From DASSFZ01 sp035693785 (GTDB lineage: Bacteria; Chloroflexota; Anaerolineae; Fen-1058): 64,000 bases of DNA. The notes beneath the pieces are model-generated. The model made no database searches. It was not told the origin of the DNA and saw only the letters and a list, made by a program, of their open reading frames with translations. Both the position numbers and the translations under genes were made by a program. Below, piece by piece: positions 31,725-40,271 of this stretch; positions within the stretch are counted from its first letter, which is position 1, and every line of letters starts with the position of its first letter. The stretch covers positions 6,661-70,660 of the forward strand of contig DASSFZ010000212.1 in the NCBI GenBank assembly GCA_035693785.1, read 5' to 3'.

Positions 31725-32759
31725 TCAATTCTTGGGCATGGGCGGCAGCTTGTAGAGCGCTTCGGCGTTCTTGCCCAGGATCGCGTCCACCTGATCTGCC
31801 GGCAGATTGATCGACTCGCCCAAGTCCTTGATCGCCTTGATCGCCCCCTCGGGGTCGCCTACCCGGTGGGCGTAGTCAGTCCCGACCATGAGATGCCGCG
31901 GCCCCACCCATTCCAAAGCGCACTTCATCGCCGGTAGATAGAAGGATGTGGTGTCGGGATAGACGCGCTTCTGGTAGGTGATATCGGGAGTCTCGCTCAG
32001 TTCGAGACCCCACTCCTTGCTGTAGCCTTTCCAGGCGTGTCGCAGGCGCTGGACCAGATAGGGCACCATGCCGCCCAGGTGGGCGTGCACCATGGTGAGT
32101 TTCTGATGTTTCTGGAACACACCGTTGAAGATCAGGCTGATCACGGATAGGGTTGTGTCAAAGGTGTACCCGTACAATTGGTAGGGGATCCGGAGCTGAT
32201 TCATAATCGGCGCTGTCCAGGGAACGGTCGGATGCATCAGAATGGGCAACCCCCACTCGCTGGCCATAGCGAAGATCGCGTCGTACTTGTCCAGGAAGAG
32301 CGCCTCCCCGTTCACATTGGAGAACATCTGAATGCCCTTGACGCCCAGTTCTTTGTAACAGCGCTCCAATTCCTTGGCTGCCGCATCGGGGTCCTGATAC
32401 GGCAGATTGGCCATCGCATAGAAACGGCCGGGGTGATCCTGCACGGCCTTGGCGTAGGCATCGTTGATCTTTTGCGCCCAGTAGACGCCGTCCGATGCGG
32501 GTAAGCTCTCCGGCCCGGGTATGGTGATGCTGAGGACCTGGGTGTCCAGCCCGGCGGCATCCATATCCCGGAGGCGGGCCGCGAGGTCGTAGTGGCCAGG
32601 CCGGTCAATGTGGGCCACCCGCACATCGCCCGGCGCCAGGGCCACGTAGGAGTTCGGGCCGGTCTGCTCTACACGCGGCGCCTCGGTCCGGCTCTTAAGG
32701 TAATCGAGATAGTCAGGCGGATACCAATGATTGTGAACGTCAACGGTTCGCTGTGGCAT
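31725..32759 (-). CDS. Amidohydrolase-family (ACMSD/resorcylate-decarboxylase-like) enzyme
   Basis: This 344-residue TIM-barrel protein belongs to the amidohydrolase-2 group. Metal ligands are visible in order: VDVHNHWYP (His-x-His near residue 8), ILMHPTVPW, VHAHLGGMVPYL and VGTDYAHRVG (Asp). Relatives decarboxylate aromatic or muconate-type acids (ACMSD, gamma-resorcylate decarboxylase) or hydrolyse ring products. The ATG at 32759 follows AAGGAGAG. It lies between the two halves of the PEP-synthase-like pair, so it should share their substrate. A decarboxylase giving a phenol for phosphorylation, or the reverse carboxylation, would fit, but this is inference. Confidence 0.85.
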   Translation of the reverse strand: MPQRTVDVHNHWYPPDYLDYLKSRTEAPRVEQTGPNSYVALAPGDVRVAHIDRPGHYDLAARLRDMDAAGLDTQVLSITIPGPESLPASDGVYWAQKINDAYAKAVQDHPGRFYAMANLPYQDPDAAAKELERCYKELGVKGIQMFSNVNGEALFLDKYDAIFAMASEWGLPILMHPTVPWTAPIMNQLRIPYQLYGYTFDTTLSVISLIFNGVFQKHQKLTMVHAHLGGMVPYLVQRLRHAWKGYSKEWGLELSETPDITYQKRVYPDTTSFYLPAMKCALEWVGPRHLMVGTDYAHRVGDPEGAIKAIKDLGESINLPADQVDAILGKNAEALYKLPPMPKN

Positions 32760-32792
32760 GGGACACTCTCCTTCGTCTGGGTCTGTTCGTGA

Positions 32793-33761
32793 TTATTCAC
32801 CGTGGTAGCGGATCCGGCGTGTCTGCAAGATGTAGAGGGCGCCGTTCTGATAGGCCCATTCGATGTCGGCGTTGAAATCGAAGTGGCGCTCGATATTCCG
32901 GCCGATCTGTCCTAACTCAACCAACTGCGCAGCAGACAAGGCGGGCGCTGTGGCCCGTTCCGGCGGCACGGGCTGCTCCCTGCGGCCAGAGCCCCGATCG
33001 TAGTCCATGGTCACCATCATGGTCTTTCGGGCAATCTTCTCCTGTTTGACGGCCAGGTTGTCCTTGTCGAGGACGTAGAAGTCGTTCATGGACCGGCCGG
33101 AAACGACCGACTCGCCCAGCCCCCAGTTGGCCTCGATCACCAGTTCATTGGTGGCCCGCGAGATCGGGTTGGCCGTAAATAGCACTCCGGCGACGTCGGC
33201 GTTCACCATGAGCTGAATGACGGCAGCGATCAAGCCTCGCTCGTGCGCGATGTTCTTCTGATGGCGGGCGAACGCCGCGCGCGCCGTCCACAGCGACGCC
33301 CAGCACTCACGGATCTTCTCCAGTACCTGACCTTCACCCAGAACATAGTGGTAGGTATCCATCATCCCTGGAAAGGAAGAGATCGGGCTGTCCTTCACCG
33401 CGACCGACGAGCGCACGGCGACGAACTTGTTGCTGCCGCTGGTCAGCGTCCGATAGTGCTGGAGGATGTCCTGCTCGAGGTCGGCGGGGATGGTGGCCGA
33501 CGTGATGAGTGCACGGATCTCGGCCGTACGCTTTTCGACATCGGCGTAGTCCTCGAAGTTGAGCCTGGCCGCCATATCGGCGATGCGCTCGCCGATTGAG
33601 TTGGAGGTCGCCAAATACGACAACGCCGCGGCGGCGATGCAAAAGCCGGGCGGCACGGAGATGCCGGCCCGCGTCAACTCGCCCAGGCTGGTCGCTTTGC
33701 CCCCGCAGCGTTGAACATCATCTTTGGTGATTTGCTCCAGTGGCAAGATGTGCCTGGTCAT
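32793..33761 (-). CDS. PEP-synthase-like ATP-binding subunit (phenylphosphate-synthase-beta-like)
   Basis: This 322-residue stand-alone ATP-grasp domain of the PPDK/PEP-synthase family has GGKATSLGELTRAGISVPPG at residues 20-39. FVAVRSSVAVKDS contains the ATP-binding Arg, and NWGLGESVVSG and NADIEWAY are near the C-terminus. Full PEP synthases have about 800 residues, and here only the nucleotide-binding third is present. The phosphohistidine part is encoded two genes downstream. The two together match the PpsB/PpsA division of phenylphosphate synthase. It would bind ATP and pass a phosphoryl group to the His of the partner. Confidence 0.82.
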   Translation of the reverse strand: MTRHILPLEQITKDDVQRCGGKATSLGELTRAGISVPPGFCIAAAALSYLATSNSIGERIADMAARLNFEDYADVEKRTAEIRALITSATIPADLEQDILQHYRTLTSGSNKFVAVRSSVAVKDSPISSFPGMMDTYHYVLGEGQVLEKIRECWASLWTARAAFARHQKNIAHERGLIAAVIQLMVNADVAGVLFTANPISRATNELVIEANWGLGESVVSGRSMNDFYVLDKDNLAVKQEKIARKTMMVTMDYDRGSGRREQPVPPERATAPALSAAQLVELGQIGRNIERHFDFNADIEWAYQNGALYILQTRRIRYHGE

Positions 33762-33792
33762 CTCGCTCCAGCGGTTGTGAGCAGATGGGCTT

Positions 33793-34191
33793 CTACCCGC
33801 CCAGGCTGAAGGGCCAGGGCTGTGGAATGGCCAGGAACATCAGCGCCGAGCCGAACAGCCCGACATTCTTGATGAACTGATGAATCTGGTTCCACTTCGC
33901 GAGCGGGTCTGTCTCGACCCAGAAGTTATGCATGATAGGGGTTACCGGCACAAAGAATATGCCCAGCGCAATGACCCCGATAACCGGCATGAAACCCGTC
34001 AGAAAGGTCAGCCCGGCGATGGCTAGAAGCAAACCCGCAAACAGCACCAGCGCCCTAGAGGCGGGCACGCCCTTGAAAGTGGCCCAGCCGCTCAGGGCCG
34101 CCGTCTGGCCAAAGAGGTTGAAGTGGTTGAGGGCGTTGAACAGGTAGTACCCGCCCACGATGATGCGCCCGATCAGTAATACGGTGTCCAT
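33793..34191 (-). CDS. DoxX-family small membrane protein
   Basis: This 132-residue protein has four predicted membrane segments. DoxX features are the opening LLIGRIIVGGYYLFNALNHF and the polar HNFWVETDPLAKWNQIHQFI before the final helix. DoxX proteins are linked to quinone-type redox partners or to membrane integrity, but their reactions are poorly known. The ATG at 34191 has AAGGAGG upstream. It sits between the CoA-ligase gene and the PEP-synthase-like subunit gene in the same direction. A role in electron transfer to the quinone pool for this pathway is possible but not shown. Confidence 0.85.
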   Translation of the reverse strand: MDTVLLIGRIIVGGYYLFNALNHFNLFGQTAALSGWATFKGVPASRALVLFAGLLLAIAGLTFLTGFMPVIGVIALGIFFVPVTPIMHNFWVETDPLAKWNQIHQFIKNVGLFGSALMFLAIPQPWPFSLGG

Positions 34192-34211
34192 TGTGGACCT
34201 CCTTAGATTTA

Positions 34212-35789
34212 TCACAGGATGAAGTAGTCAAAGTGCTGGCTGCGCAACTTGGCACGCTGGATCTTGCCGGTAGCCGTCTTGGGCAGCTCATCCACGAACT
34301 CAATCCAGCGCGGGCGCTTGTAGGCTGACATCACCTCCTTGCAATGTTCGATCAGCTCTTGGGCCAATTCCTGCGAAGGCTGGTAGCCCTTGTTCAAGGC
34401 GACGAACGCTTTCGGTTTGATCAAGTCGGCCTGATCGGGGTGCCCAACCACCGCGACTTCTAACACCGCCGGGTGACTGATCAAGACGCTTTCGACCTCC
34501 GTCGGTGAGACCCATATGCCCCCCACCTTCAGCATGTCGTCCGTGCGCCCGACGTGATGGTAATAGCCATCCTCGTCCACGTAGAATTTGTCGCCGGTAA
34601 AGAGCCACTCACCCCGGAACGTCCGGCGGCTCTTCTCGTATTGGTGCAGATAGGATAGGGAGGCCGTCTCGCCCTTGACGAGCAGGTTGCCCACCTCACC
34701 GGGCGGCACCGGATTGTCGTCGTCGTCCACGATTTTGATTTCAAAACCCTCCACTGGCTTACCGGTGCTGCCAGGCCGGCTAGCGCCGGGGCGGTTCGTC
34801 AGGAAGAGAGCGAAGTTCTCCACCAATCCGATCCCTTCAATGATTTCCACGCCAGTCTGCTTCTTCCAGGCATGCCAGATAGGCGCCGGCAACGCTTCCC
34901 CGGCAGAGATGCCCATGCGCAGCGAGGACAAATCGTATTTCTCGGTGAAACCCTCGACGGCCAACATGGCTGCGTAGTTGGTCGGCACACTGTTCAGGAC
35001 GGTCGGCTTGAAGCGGTCGATCGCCTCCAGCACGTTGGCGGCGATGCGCGACGGCGCAGGGGACAGCACGACGCTTGCGCCGGTGTACCAGGGGTAGATC
35101 AGATTGTTGCCCAGGCCATATGTGAAGAATAGTTTGGCAACGGCGAAGGTGCGGTCATCCTCGCATAGGCCCAGCGCATCGACACCGTACAACTGGGCAC
35201 TGAGCGGCAGATCTTTGTGTGCGTGCGGGATTCCCTTAGGCTCGCCCGTCGTCCCGCTGGAATAATTCAGCGTGCACAGATCATCGCGATGGGTCGGGCC
35301 AGCATCGAATTCGGTCGGTTCGGAGGAGATCCAGTCGCGATAGGCCAGGTCGCCTGTCCGAGCCGGGTAGCCGATCACAACAACGCGTTCCAGAAATCGC
35401 TGCTCGTCACGGATGTCCTCAACGATTGGCAGCAGAGATTCGTGGACGATCAATACCCGGGCGCGGCAGTCGCGCAGTATGTAGGCGTACTCCTGCCGCG
35501 TCAACAGGGTATTCATGCCTACCGCAATCGCGCCGATTTTCAGCGTGCCGAAAAACGAGGTGACCCACTCCGGGCCATCGGGCGACAGGATGCCGACGAA
35601 GTCCCCCAGGCGAACTCCCAGCTTCTTGAGCGCATTCCCGACCTGGTTCGCCTCGTTCGACACCTGCCGGAAGGTCATTGCCCGATCCGGGCTGTACAAG
35701 GCAACTTTGTCCGCGCGTTTGGTCAGGTTGCGCTCCAGGATGTCGACGGCGTTGTAGTAAAGGGGAACCTCTGCGGCTTTTCTCATCAT
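34212..35789 (-). CDS. Benzoate-CoA-ligase-like acyl-CoA synthetase
   Basis: This 525-residue adenylate-forming enzyme has NYSSGTTGEPKGIPH (about 170-184), RPGSTGKPVEGFEI, the hinge region GRTDDMLKVGGIWVSPTEVE and the catalytic Lys in LPKTATGKIQR near the C-terminus. The RPGSTGKPVEG segment and the opening (YNAVDILERN) resemble benzoate- and 4-hydroxybenzoate-CoA ligases. It would activate an aromatic or related carboxylic acid with ATP and CoA. Two adjacent ATG codons (35789, 35786) lie eight bases after the SnoaL-like stop; only a weak ACAGG precedes them. It is the strongest pointer to aromatic acid metabolism in this operon. Confidence 0.88.
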   Translation of the reverse strand: MMRKAAEVPLYYNAVDILERNLTKRADKVALYSPDRAMTFRQVSNEANQVGNALKKLGVRLGDFVGILSPDGPEWVTSFFGTLKIGAIAVGMNTLLTRQEYAYILRDCRARVLIVHESLLPIVEDIRDEQRFLERVVVIGYPARTGDLAYRDWISSEPTEFDAGPTHRDDLCTLNYSSGTTGEPKGIPHAHKDLPLSAQLYGVDALGLCEDDRTFAVAKLFFTYGLGNNLIYPWYTGASVVLSPAPSRIAANVLEAIDRFKPTVLNSVPTNYAAMLAVEGFTEKYDLSSLRMGISAGEALPAPIWHAWKKQTGVEIIEGIGLVENFALFLTNRPGASRPGSTGKPVEGFEIKIVDDDDNPVPPGEVGNLLVKGETASLSYLHQYEKSRRTFRGEWLFTGDKFYVDEDGYYHHVGRTDDMLKVGGIWVSPTEVESVLISHPAVLEVAVVGHPDQADLIKPKAFVALNKGYQPSQELAQELIEHCKEVMSAYKRPRWIEFVDELPKTATGKIQRAKLRSQHFDYFIL

Positions 35790-35797
35790 CCTGTCGA

Positions 35798-36259
35798 TCA
35801 AGGATTCAGCCAGGGGTAACGCGCAGTGTCCTTGCCGGCGTAGTCGGGATCCAGATAGATAAAGCAGCGCTGGATTTTGAAATCGCGAATCTCGAAAACG
35901 TCGCACCAGCGCCCAGCCCCCCAGTCCGGTACACCAGCACGCCAGGGTCCATCACGATGCTCACCGTGACTTGTGCCCTCGCAGACCACCAGGTCGCTGC
36001 CCGAGAAGATCCAATTGAAGTGTGAGTAATGATGAACGATTGACTTGAGCGTACCTCCGACATCGCTGAAGAGTTTGCTAATCTGATCCCGGCCGGCTGC
36101 CAGGCCCCACTTCGGGAAATAGACCTGGGCATCGGTAGCAAACAGATCGAGGATTGAGCCGCCCGACGATGTGACGCCAGCATTGTCAAATGCCTTGAGA
36201 TATTCCAGTGCGACCGATTTGCGCTGCTCGTCGGTCATGGTCTGCGTGGTGATTGCCAT
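35798..36259 (-). CDS. SnoaL/NTF2-like protein
   Basis: This 153-residue protein has the cone-shaped NTF2-like pattern: an N-terminal helix (RKSVALEYLKAFDNAG) followed by strands with DAQVYFPKWG, HYSHFNWIFSG and WCDVFEIRDFKIQRCFIYLD. Proteins of this fold act as small isomerases, cyclases or ligand-binding domains. The ATG at 36259 has GGAGG upstream. It is encoded just before the benzoate-CoA-ligase-like gene and after an SDR. No catalytic residues specific to a named enzyme were recognised, so the reaction is unknown. Confidence 0.8.
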   Translation of the reverse strand: MAITTQTMTDEQRKSVALEYLKAFDNAGVTSSGGSILDLFATDAQVYFPKWGLAAGRDQISKLFSDVGGTLKSIVHHYSHFNWIFSGSDLVVCEGTSHGEHRDGPWRAGVPDWGAGRWCDVFEIRDFKIQRCFIYLDPDYAGKDTARYPWLNP

Positions 36260-36362
36260 GGTTGCCTCCTCATGCATCGAGAATAAGGTTGACGAGAGTG
36301 GTGCCTGTGACTCAACCTATTCGCTTCTGGCAGTTCTTCTGACAATCACCTCCCTTCCGGTC

Positions 36363-37145
36363 TCAATACACGAGCGCCCCCCCGTCCACGTTGATCGCCT
36401 GCGCAGTGATGCCGCGCGCCCCCTCACCGGCCAGCATCACGGCCACGGCGGCGACCTCTTCCGGCGAAATCAGGCGACTCTGCGGGTTGGTGGCTTCCAG
36501 GAATTTGCGCACCTCGGCTTCGGATTTGCTCGTCCGCGCCATCATGTTGGCGACGTTCGCGTCGGTCATGGGCGTATCCACGTAACCGGGACAGATGGCG
36601 TTGACCGTGATGTGGTAGGGGTTGAGTTCAACGGCGAGGGCGCGCATCAATCCCAGCACACCATGCTTGGAAGCGGTGTACGCGGCCACGTAGCGCGCCC
36701 CGACCTTGCTAGAAATGGAAGCGATGGTGATGATGCGCCCCCATTTGCGTTCGATCATGCCTGGCACGATCGCCTTGCAGACCCGGTATACGCTCGTCAG
36801 ATTGATCTCCAGCATGCGCGCCCAGAGATTGTCAGGATGGCCCACGAACTTGTGACTCTCGGAAGCGCCGGCGTTGTTCACCAGAATATCAATCGACCCC
36901 AATGCTTCGCCCACCGTGGCGGGCAGTTGGTTGACCTGTCCGGCGTCTGTCACATCACACACTGTGGCGAAGGCGCGGCGCCCAGTCGCCCGGACCGCGT
37001 CCGCAACCGGCTCCAGGTCTGCCATCTTTCGCGCACAGATTGCTACGTCCGCGCCCGCTTCCGCCATCGCCAGCGCCACGGCGCGACCGATGCCCTTGCT
37101 GCCGCCCGTGATGAGCGCTACTCGGCCTGTCAAAGAGTTCGTCAT
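36363..37145 (-). CDS. Short-chain dehydrogenase/reductase (FabG-like)
   Basis: The 260-residue SDR has TGGSKGIG near residue 14, NNAGASESHKF, and the catalytic set IASISSKVGARYVAAYTASK with Ser, Tyr and Lys. CPGYVDTPMTD and the closing INVDGGALVY are typical. It oxidises or reduces an alcohol/ketone, probably on a CoA ester, in the catabolic operon that starts with the F420-type oxidoreductase gene. Similarity to FabG is general and does not give the substrate. Confidence 0.88.
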   Translation of the reverse strand: MTNSLTGRVALITGGSKGIGRAVALAMAEAGADVAICARKMADLEPVADAVRATGRRAFATVCDVTDAGQVNQLPATVGEALGSIDILVNNAGASESHKFVGHPDNLWARMLEINLTSVYRVCKAIVPGMIERKWGRIITIASISSKVGARYVAAYTASKHGVLGLMRALAVELNPYHITVNAICPGYVDTPMTDANVANMMARTSKSEAEVRKFLEATNPQSRLISPEEVAAVAVMLAGEGARGITAQAINVDGGALVY

Positions 37146-37199
37146 GCCAGGACGACTACCTCTTTCTCACCCTGCTGTGTTGGTCGGCGCCGTGACGTG

Positions 37200-38132
37200 C
37201 TAAGCCTGAAGTGCAGGCATAACCTCCTTGGCAAACCGCTCGATCTTCACTTTCCGCTCAGGCCAACGGCCTACCATGAATTGAAGCGCCATGTGTTCTA
37301 CGCCGATCTCTTTGAACCGCTTCAGCGCTTCAATGAGCTGTTCAGGCGTACCTTTCAGAGTATCTTCCTCCTGAGGCACTGGTGCCGAGGTGATATCAAT
37401 GGGGCGGCAACAACAGAAATGAACCTCAGCCGGGTCCCGGCCTGCCTCGGCGGCTAATTTTCGGACATTGGCAAAACGCGCAGCTAAATCCTGGGGCGTA
37501 ATCGTCACAAAGTAGGAGAACCAGGCGTCGCCATACGTGGCCGCCCGCCGCTGGGCGGCTTCGCTTTCTCCACCTGTCCAGATTGGGAAGCGAGGTTTCT
37601 GAACCGGCTTGGGGCTGACCGCCACCTCGTCGAAACGATAATAGCGCCCCTCGAAGCGTGGGCGCTCTTCCTTCCAGAGCAGGTTGAAAATCTGGAGCTG
37701 CTCATTGGCCATCCCTGCCCGCTTCTTGAAGGGCACGCCCAACGCCTCGAACTCTTCGACCATCCAGCCGATCCCCACCCCCAGGATCAGTCGTCCTTTC
37801 GAGAGGGTATCGATAGAGGTGGCTACTCTGGCGATGTAAAGTGGGTGGCGATAGGGCAACACGGCGACACTGATACCGAGCGCGACTCTCTCGGTGCAGC
37901 CGGCCAGGAAGGCCAGGCAGGTGAGAGGCTCCAAGAAAGGACTATCGGGGGGGACGAACCATTGTTGGCTGTCTTTGTACGGGTAAGGGGTTTTCATGAC
38001 CCAGGGATTGACGAGACGTTCCGCCGCCCAGACCGAATCGTAACCCAGAGTCTCGGCCTGGCGGGCAGCATCCATCAGGACCTCTGGGACTGCCGCCCGG
38101 CCGGAGACAGGGAGAAAGACACCCAGTTTCAT
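37200..38132 (-). CDS. Luciferase-like (F420-type) oxidoreductase
   Basis: This 310-residue TIM-barrel protein has the LLM pattern. It opens MKLGVFLPVSG, then has AETLGYDSVWAAERL, SKGRLILGVGIGWMVEEFEALG and FPIWTGGESEAAQRRAATYGD. Many such proteins in Chloroflexota and Actinobacteria use F420, but FMN-dependent members exist and the cofactor cannot be assigned from sequence alone. The ATG at 38132 follows AAGGAGGAA. It is the first gene of the catabolic/uptake operon. The promoter candidate with 11-bp direct repeats lies about 170 bases upstream. Confidence 0.88.
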   Translation of the reverse strand: MKLGVFLPVSGRAAVPEVLMDAARQAETLGYDSVWAAERLVNPWVMKTPYPYKDSQQWFVPPDSPFLEPLTCLAFLAGCTERVALGISVAVLPYRHPLYIARVATSIDTLSKGRLILGVGIGWMVEEFEALGVPFKKRAGMANEQLQIFNLLWKEERPRFEGRYYRFDEVAVSPKPVQKPRFPIWTGGESEAAQRRAATYGDAWFSYFVTITPQDLAARFANVRKLAAEAGRDPAEVHFCCCRPIDITSAPVPQEEDTLKGTPEQLIEALKRFKEIGVEHMALQFMVGRWPERKVKIERFAKEVMPALQA

Positions 38133-38302
38133 GTTGACATTCCTCCTTGAGCTTAGTAGGTGCCGCCGTATCAGCCGCTTGAAAGACCTCGGCCGAAATA
38201 TTCATCTTGGTCCGGCAACCCAGTCATCGTTGCCGGTGTCACAATGCCATCGAGCAGGACAATACCCTTGACGCCGGAGGAGGGAACAGAAGGTGAAGGC
38301 TA

Positions 38303-38344
38303 ATTGTAATAAACTTACGTCGAGGACCTTTAGTCTATCTTTAG
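38303..38344 (-). promoter_or_regulatory. Candidate promoter with direct repeats spaced 11 bp
   Basis: On the minus strand a good -10 box, TACAAT (38303-38308), has no clear -35. The -35 zone is instead covered by two direct repeats, CTAAAG-ATAGA-CTAAAG (38328-38333 and 38339-38344), whose starts are 11 bp apart. SARP/BTAD regulators bind direct repeats of that period in the -35 region, and a BTAD regulator is the adjacent upstream gene. Here the nearer repeat is 19 bases from the -10 box, farther than the classical 8. Confidence 0.45.
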
Positions 38345-38415
38345 CCGTGCGCGGCAGACGAGCGGACGGGATTGGGATGGATGTCGAGTGGAAGGCCGAA
38401 CTGGAGAGCAGCAGT

Positions 38416-39960
38416 TCATACTGTGGCAATGAGTGATTGATAGAGCGCCTGCGTAACCGGCGATGGTGCGCGTCCATCGTATCGCTCTAGTGCCTGAATA
38501 CACAAACGGTACTGCCGATCCAAGGCATCGCGCCGACCGCTGGCGTGAAAGTTACGCATCATCTCCTGATGAGCGCGTTCGGAACAGGCATCAATCGTCA
38601 ATACTTTCTCGCAGTAGACCAGGGCGCGCGGAATGTCATTGCGACGACGATAAGTGCCCGCAATGTAAGTCAGCATCTTCAAGTACATCTCTTGCAGCCA
38701 GTAGCGGCGGCTCCAGCACCAATCCTTGTCCACGTTCTCAGCGTACTGCGCCGGAATATCTGCCAACAAAGCACCCCGGTAAAGGTTTTCCGCCGCCCGA
38801 TGGCAGATGAGCGACTCTTCGTCCTTGTTCTCGCGCAGCAATCTCTCCGCCTTGTAACAGAGCTGCTCGAACACCGGAATATCAATCCACGTACCCTCTG
38901 GCAAAGACAGGTAATACCGCTGGTCGTCATTGAGGACGAACGGTGAGTCGCGGCTGGAGGTCAGCGCCGGGCTGAGTGCCATGCGTAAACAGTAGACGGT
39001 GTGATAGAGCCGATTGAGACCCTGTTCCGTCGAGTTCGCCTCCGGCCAGAGGAAGTCGGCAAGTTCCTCCGCCGTGGCGCCTTTCTGTCCGCAATGTAGA
39101 AGATAGGCGAACAGCGTTTTGGTCTTGAGCGTCGCGCCATGCATCATATTCCACCGCACGGGTGTGCCATCCTGACGATAAACCTTCAACTCCCCCAAAC
39201 AGTGAATTTTCCAGCGATGCTGATCGGTATTGGACGCCACAAGTGGGGCTGGCGATTCGAGGCTGTAGATGGGCACTTTGGAGATCGTGCTCGCAGGATG
39301 AGATATTGGCGGCGACGCATGACTCGGTTCGGATGCCTCGTTCTGTTGATCCCAGGCATCGGCTAAAGTCGGACTGATCGCCCTCAGCCAGTGCTGCAAC
39401 TGTATGCGGACATCCCCGCTCAACAAGGCTGTCGGCGGCACGAAATGCGGGTTACGGTGCAGCCCATCGGCGGCGTAGACGCCTGGATGCGTCCGCAGCG
39501 CCTCAAGGATCATGGTCTCTGGGAAAACGCGACGGTTGTACAAACACCCAGCACGCATAGAGGTGCTGCTCAACAACTCGTGCAACCGGCCTTCAAATTC
39601 GCTCAGGTAAGCTACACCAAACGACGTGCGCAAGGACCATGTCATCTCCGTGAGGAGGAACAAACCGTGGAAACCTTCTTCTAGGGCTAATTGGGCGTGC
39701 GCTCTCAGTTTGCTGATGATGGTGTTGAACGAGATGGAGGTCTCGAGCAGGCTCAGCGAGTCGGCGTTGACCGCCTCGCCGCGGGGCAGAGGTTGAAGGT
39801 GGCTCTTAATGGCCGATAGGACATCGCGGACGTCATGTTCGTCGGCGATGTACAACCATTTGAAACCCGTATGCGCACTTTCGTGAATCAGGGGAACGCA
39901 TAGGTTCCACAGATCATCCGTGCATTCGTAGAAAATACATCGGTGCTGGTTGAGCGGCAT
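38416..39960 (-). CDS. MEDS-BTAD transcriptional regulator
   Basis: This 514-residue protein has two parts. The first 200 residues or so look like a MEDS (DcmR-type sensory) domain: CIFYECTDDLWNLCVPLI and, later, MTWSLRTSFGVAYLSEFEGRL. From about residue 245 the sequence turns into a SARP-like DNA-binding and BTAD region (IHCLGELKVYRQDG, LFAYLLHCGQKGATAEELAD, FLWPE, then helical repeats with AYLHR-type spacing, ending YDGRAPSPVTQALYQSL). MEDS domains bind hydrocarbon-like or one-carbon signals, and SARP proteins activate operons. It stands between the aromatic-type operon (minus) and the alcohol dehydrogenase/ACAD genes (plus), and could control either. Confidence 0.8.
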   Translation of the reverse strand: MPLNQHRCIFYECTDDLWNLCVPLIHESAHTGFKWLYIADEHDVRDVLSAIKSHLQPLPRGEAVNADSLSLLETSISFNTIISKLRAHAQLALEEGFHGLFLLTEMTWSLRTSFGVAYLSEFEGRLHELLSSTSMRAGCLYNRRVFPETMILEALRTHPGVYAADGLHRNPHFVPPTALLSGDVRIQLQHWLRAISPTLADAWDQQNEASEPSHASPPISHPASTISKVPIYSLESPAPLVASNTDQHRWKIHCLGELKVYRQDGTPVRWNMMHGATLKTKTLFAYLLHCGQKGATAEELADFLWPEANSTEQGLNRLYHTVYCLRMALSPALTSSRDSPFVLNDDQRYYLSLPEGTWIDIPVFEQLCYKAERLLRENKDEESLICHRAAENLYRGALLADIPAQYAENVDKDWCWSRRYWLQEMYLKMLTYIAGTYRRRNDIPRALVYCEKVLTIDACSERAHQEMMRNFHASGRRDALDRQYRLCIQALERYDGRAPSPVTQALYQSLIATV

Positions 39961-40046
39961 CGCTGAGAACTAATCCCAAGCTTCGACGGCGCGAACAGCA
40001 GCCATCTGCATTCAATAGACGAAGCGTCATCAGCAAACCTGCACGG

Positions 40047-40052
40047 ATTATA
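40047..40052 (-). promoter_or_regulatory. -10 box candidate for the MEDS-BTAD regulator gene
   Basis: TATAAT on the minus strand lies 87 bases upstream of the ATG at 39960. No -35 box at 16-18 bases is visible, so an activator would be needed, or this is chance. Confidence 0.3.
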
Positions 40053-40169
40053 ACCCCAAATGCGCCTGTGAGCTTCTCCTGCCCCAAAGGTCAGATGTTC
40101 ACCGCTTAGACACTCCAGAATGATGTCTTCAAAGGCAGGGTGTAGATTCGAACGAATGCCGTATCGTGC

Positions 40170-40198
40170 TTGACCATAAGCGCTGATGCGAGTATCCT
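40170..40198 (+). promoter_or_regulatory. Candidate promoter of the alcohol dehydrogenase/ACAD operon
   Basis: TTGACC (40170-40175) and TATCCT (40193-40198) are separated by exactly 17 bases. The implied start is about 67 bases before the TTG start codon at 40272. The same GCGAG-TATCCT spacer end and -10 box occur in the promoter at 52740-52768. Confidence 0.6.
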
Positions 40199-40271
40199 TG
40201 GACAGCACGGTGCACGAAAGCCTCATCGGGATCTGTCGGGTTATATCGCTCAGATACGGAGGGAATGAATT

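Larger units (their letters stand above)
39961..40271. promoter_or_regulatory. Divergent control region between the regulator and alcohol dehydrogenase genes
   Basis: The 311 bases contain a good plus-strand promoter (40170-40198) and a perfect minus-strand -10 box, TATAAT (40047-40052), without a matching -35. A minus-strand frame of 170 codons crosses the region, but it runs into both neighbouring genes and matches no family. Nothing else was found. Confidence 0.5.
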
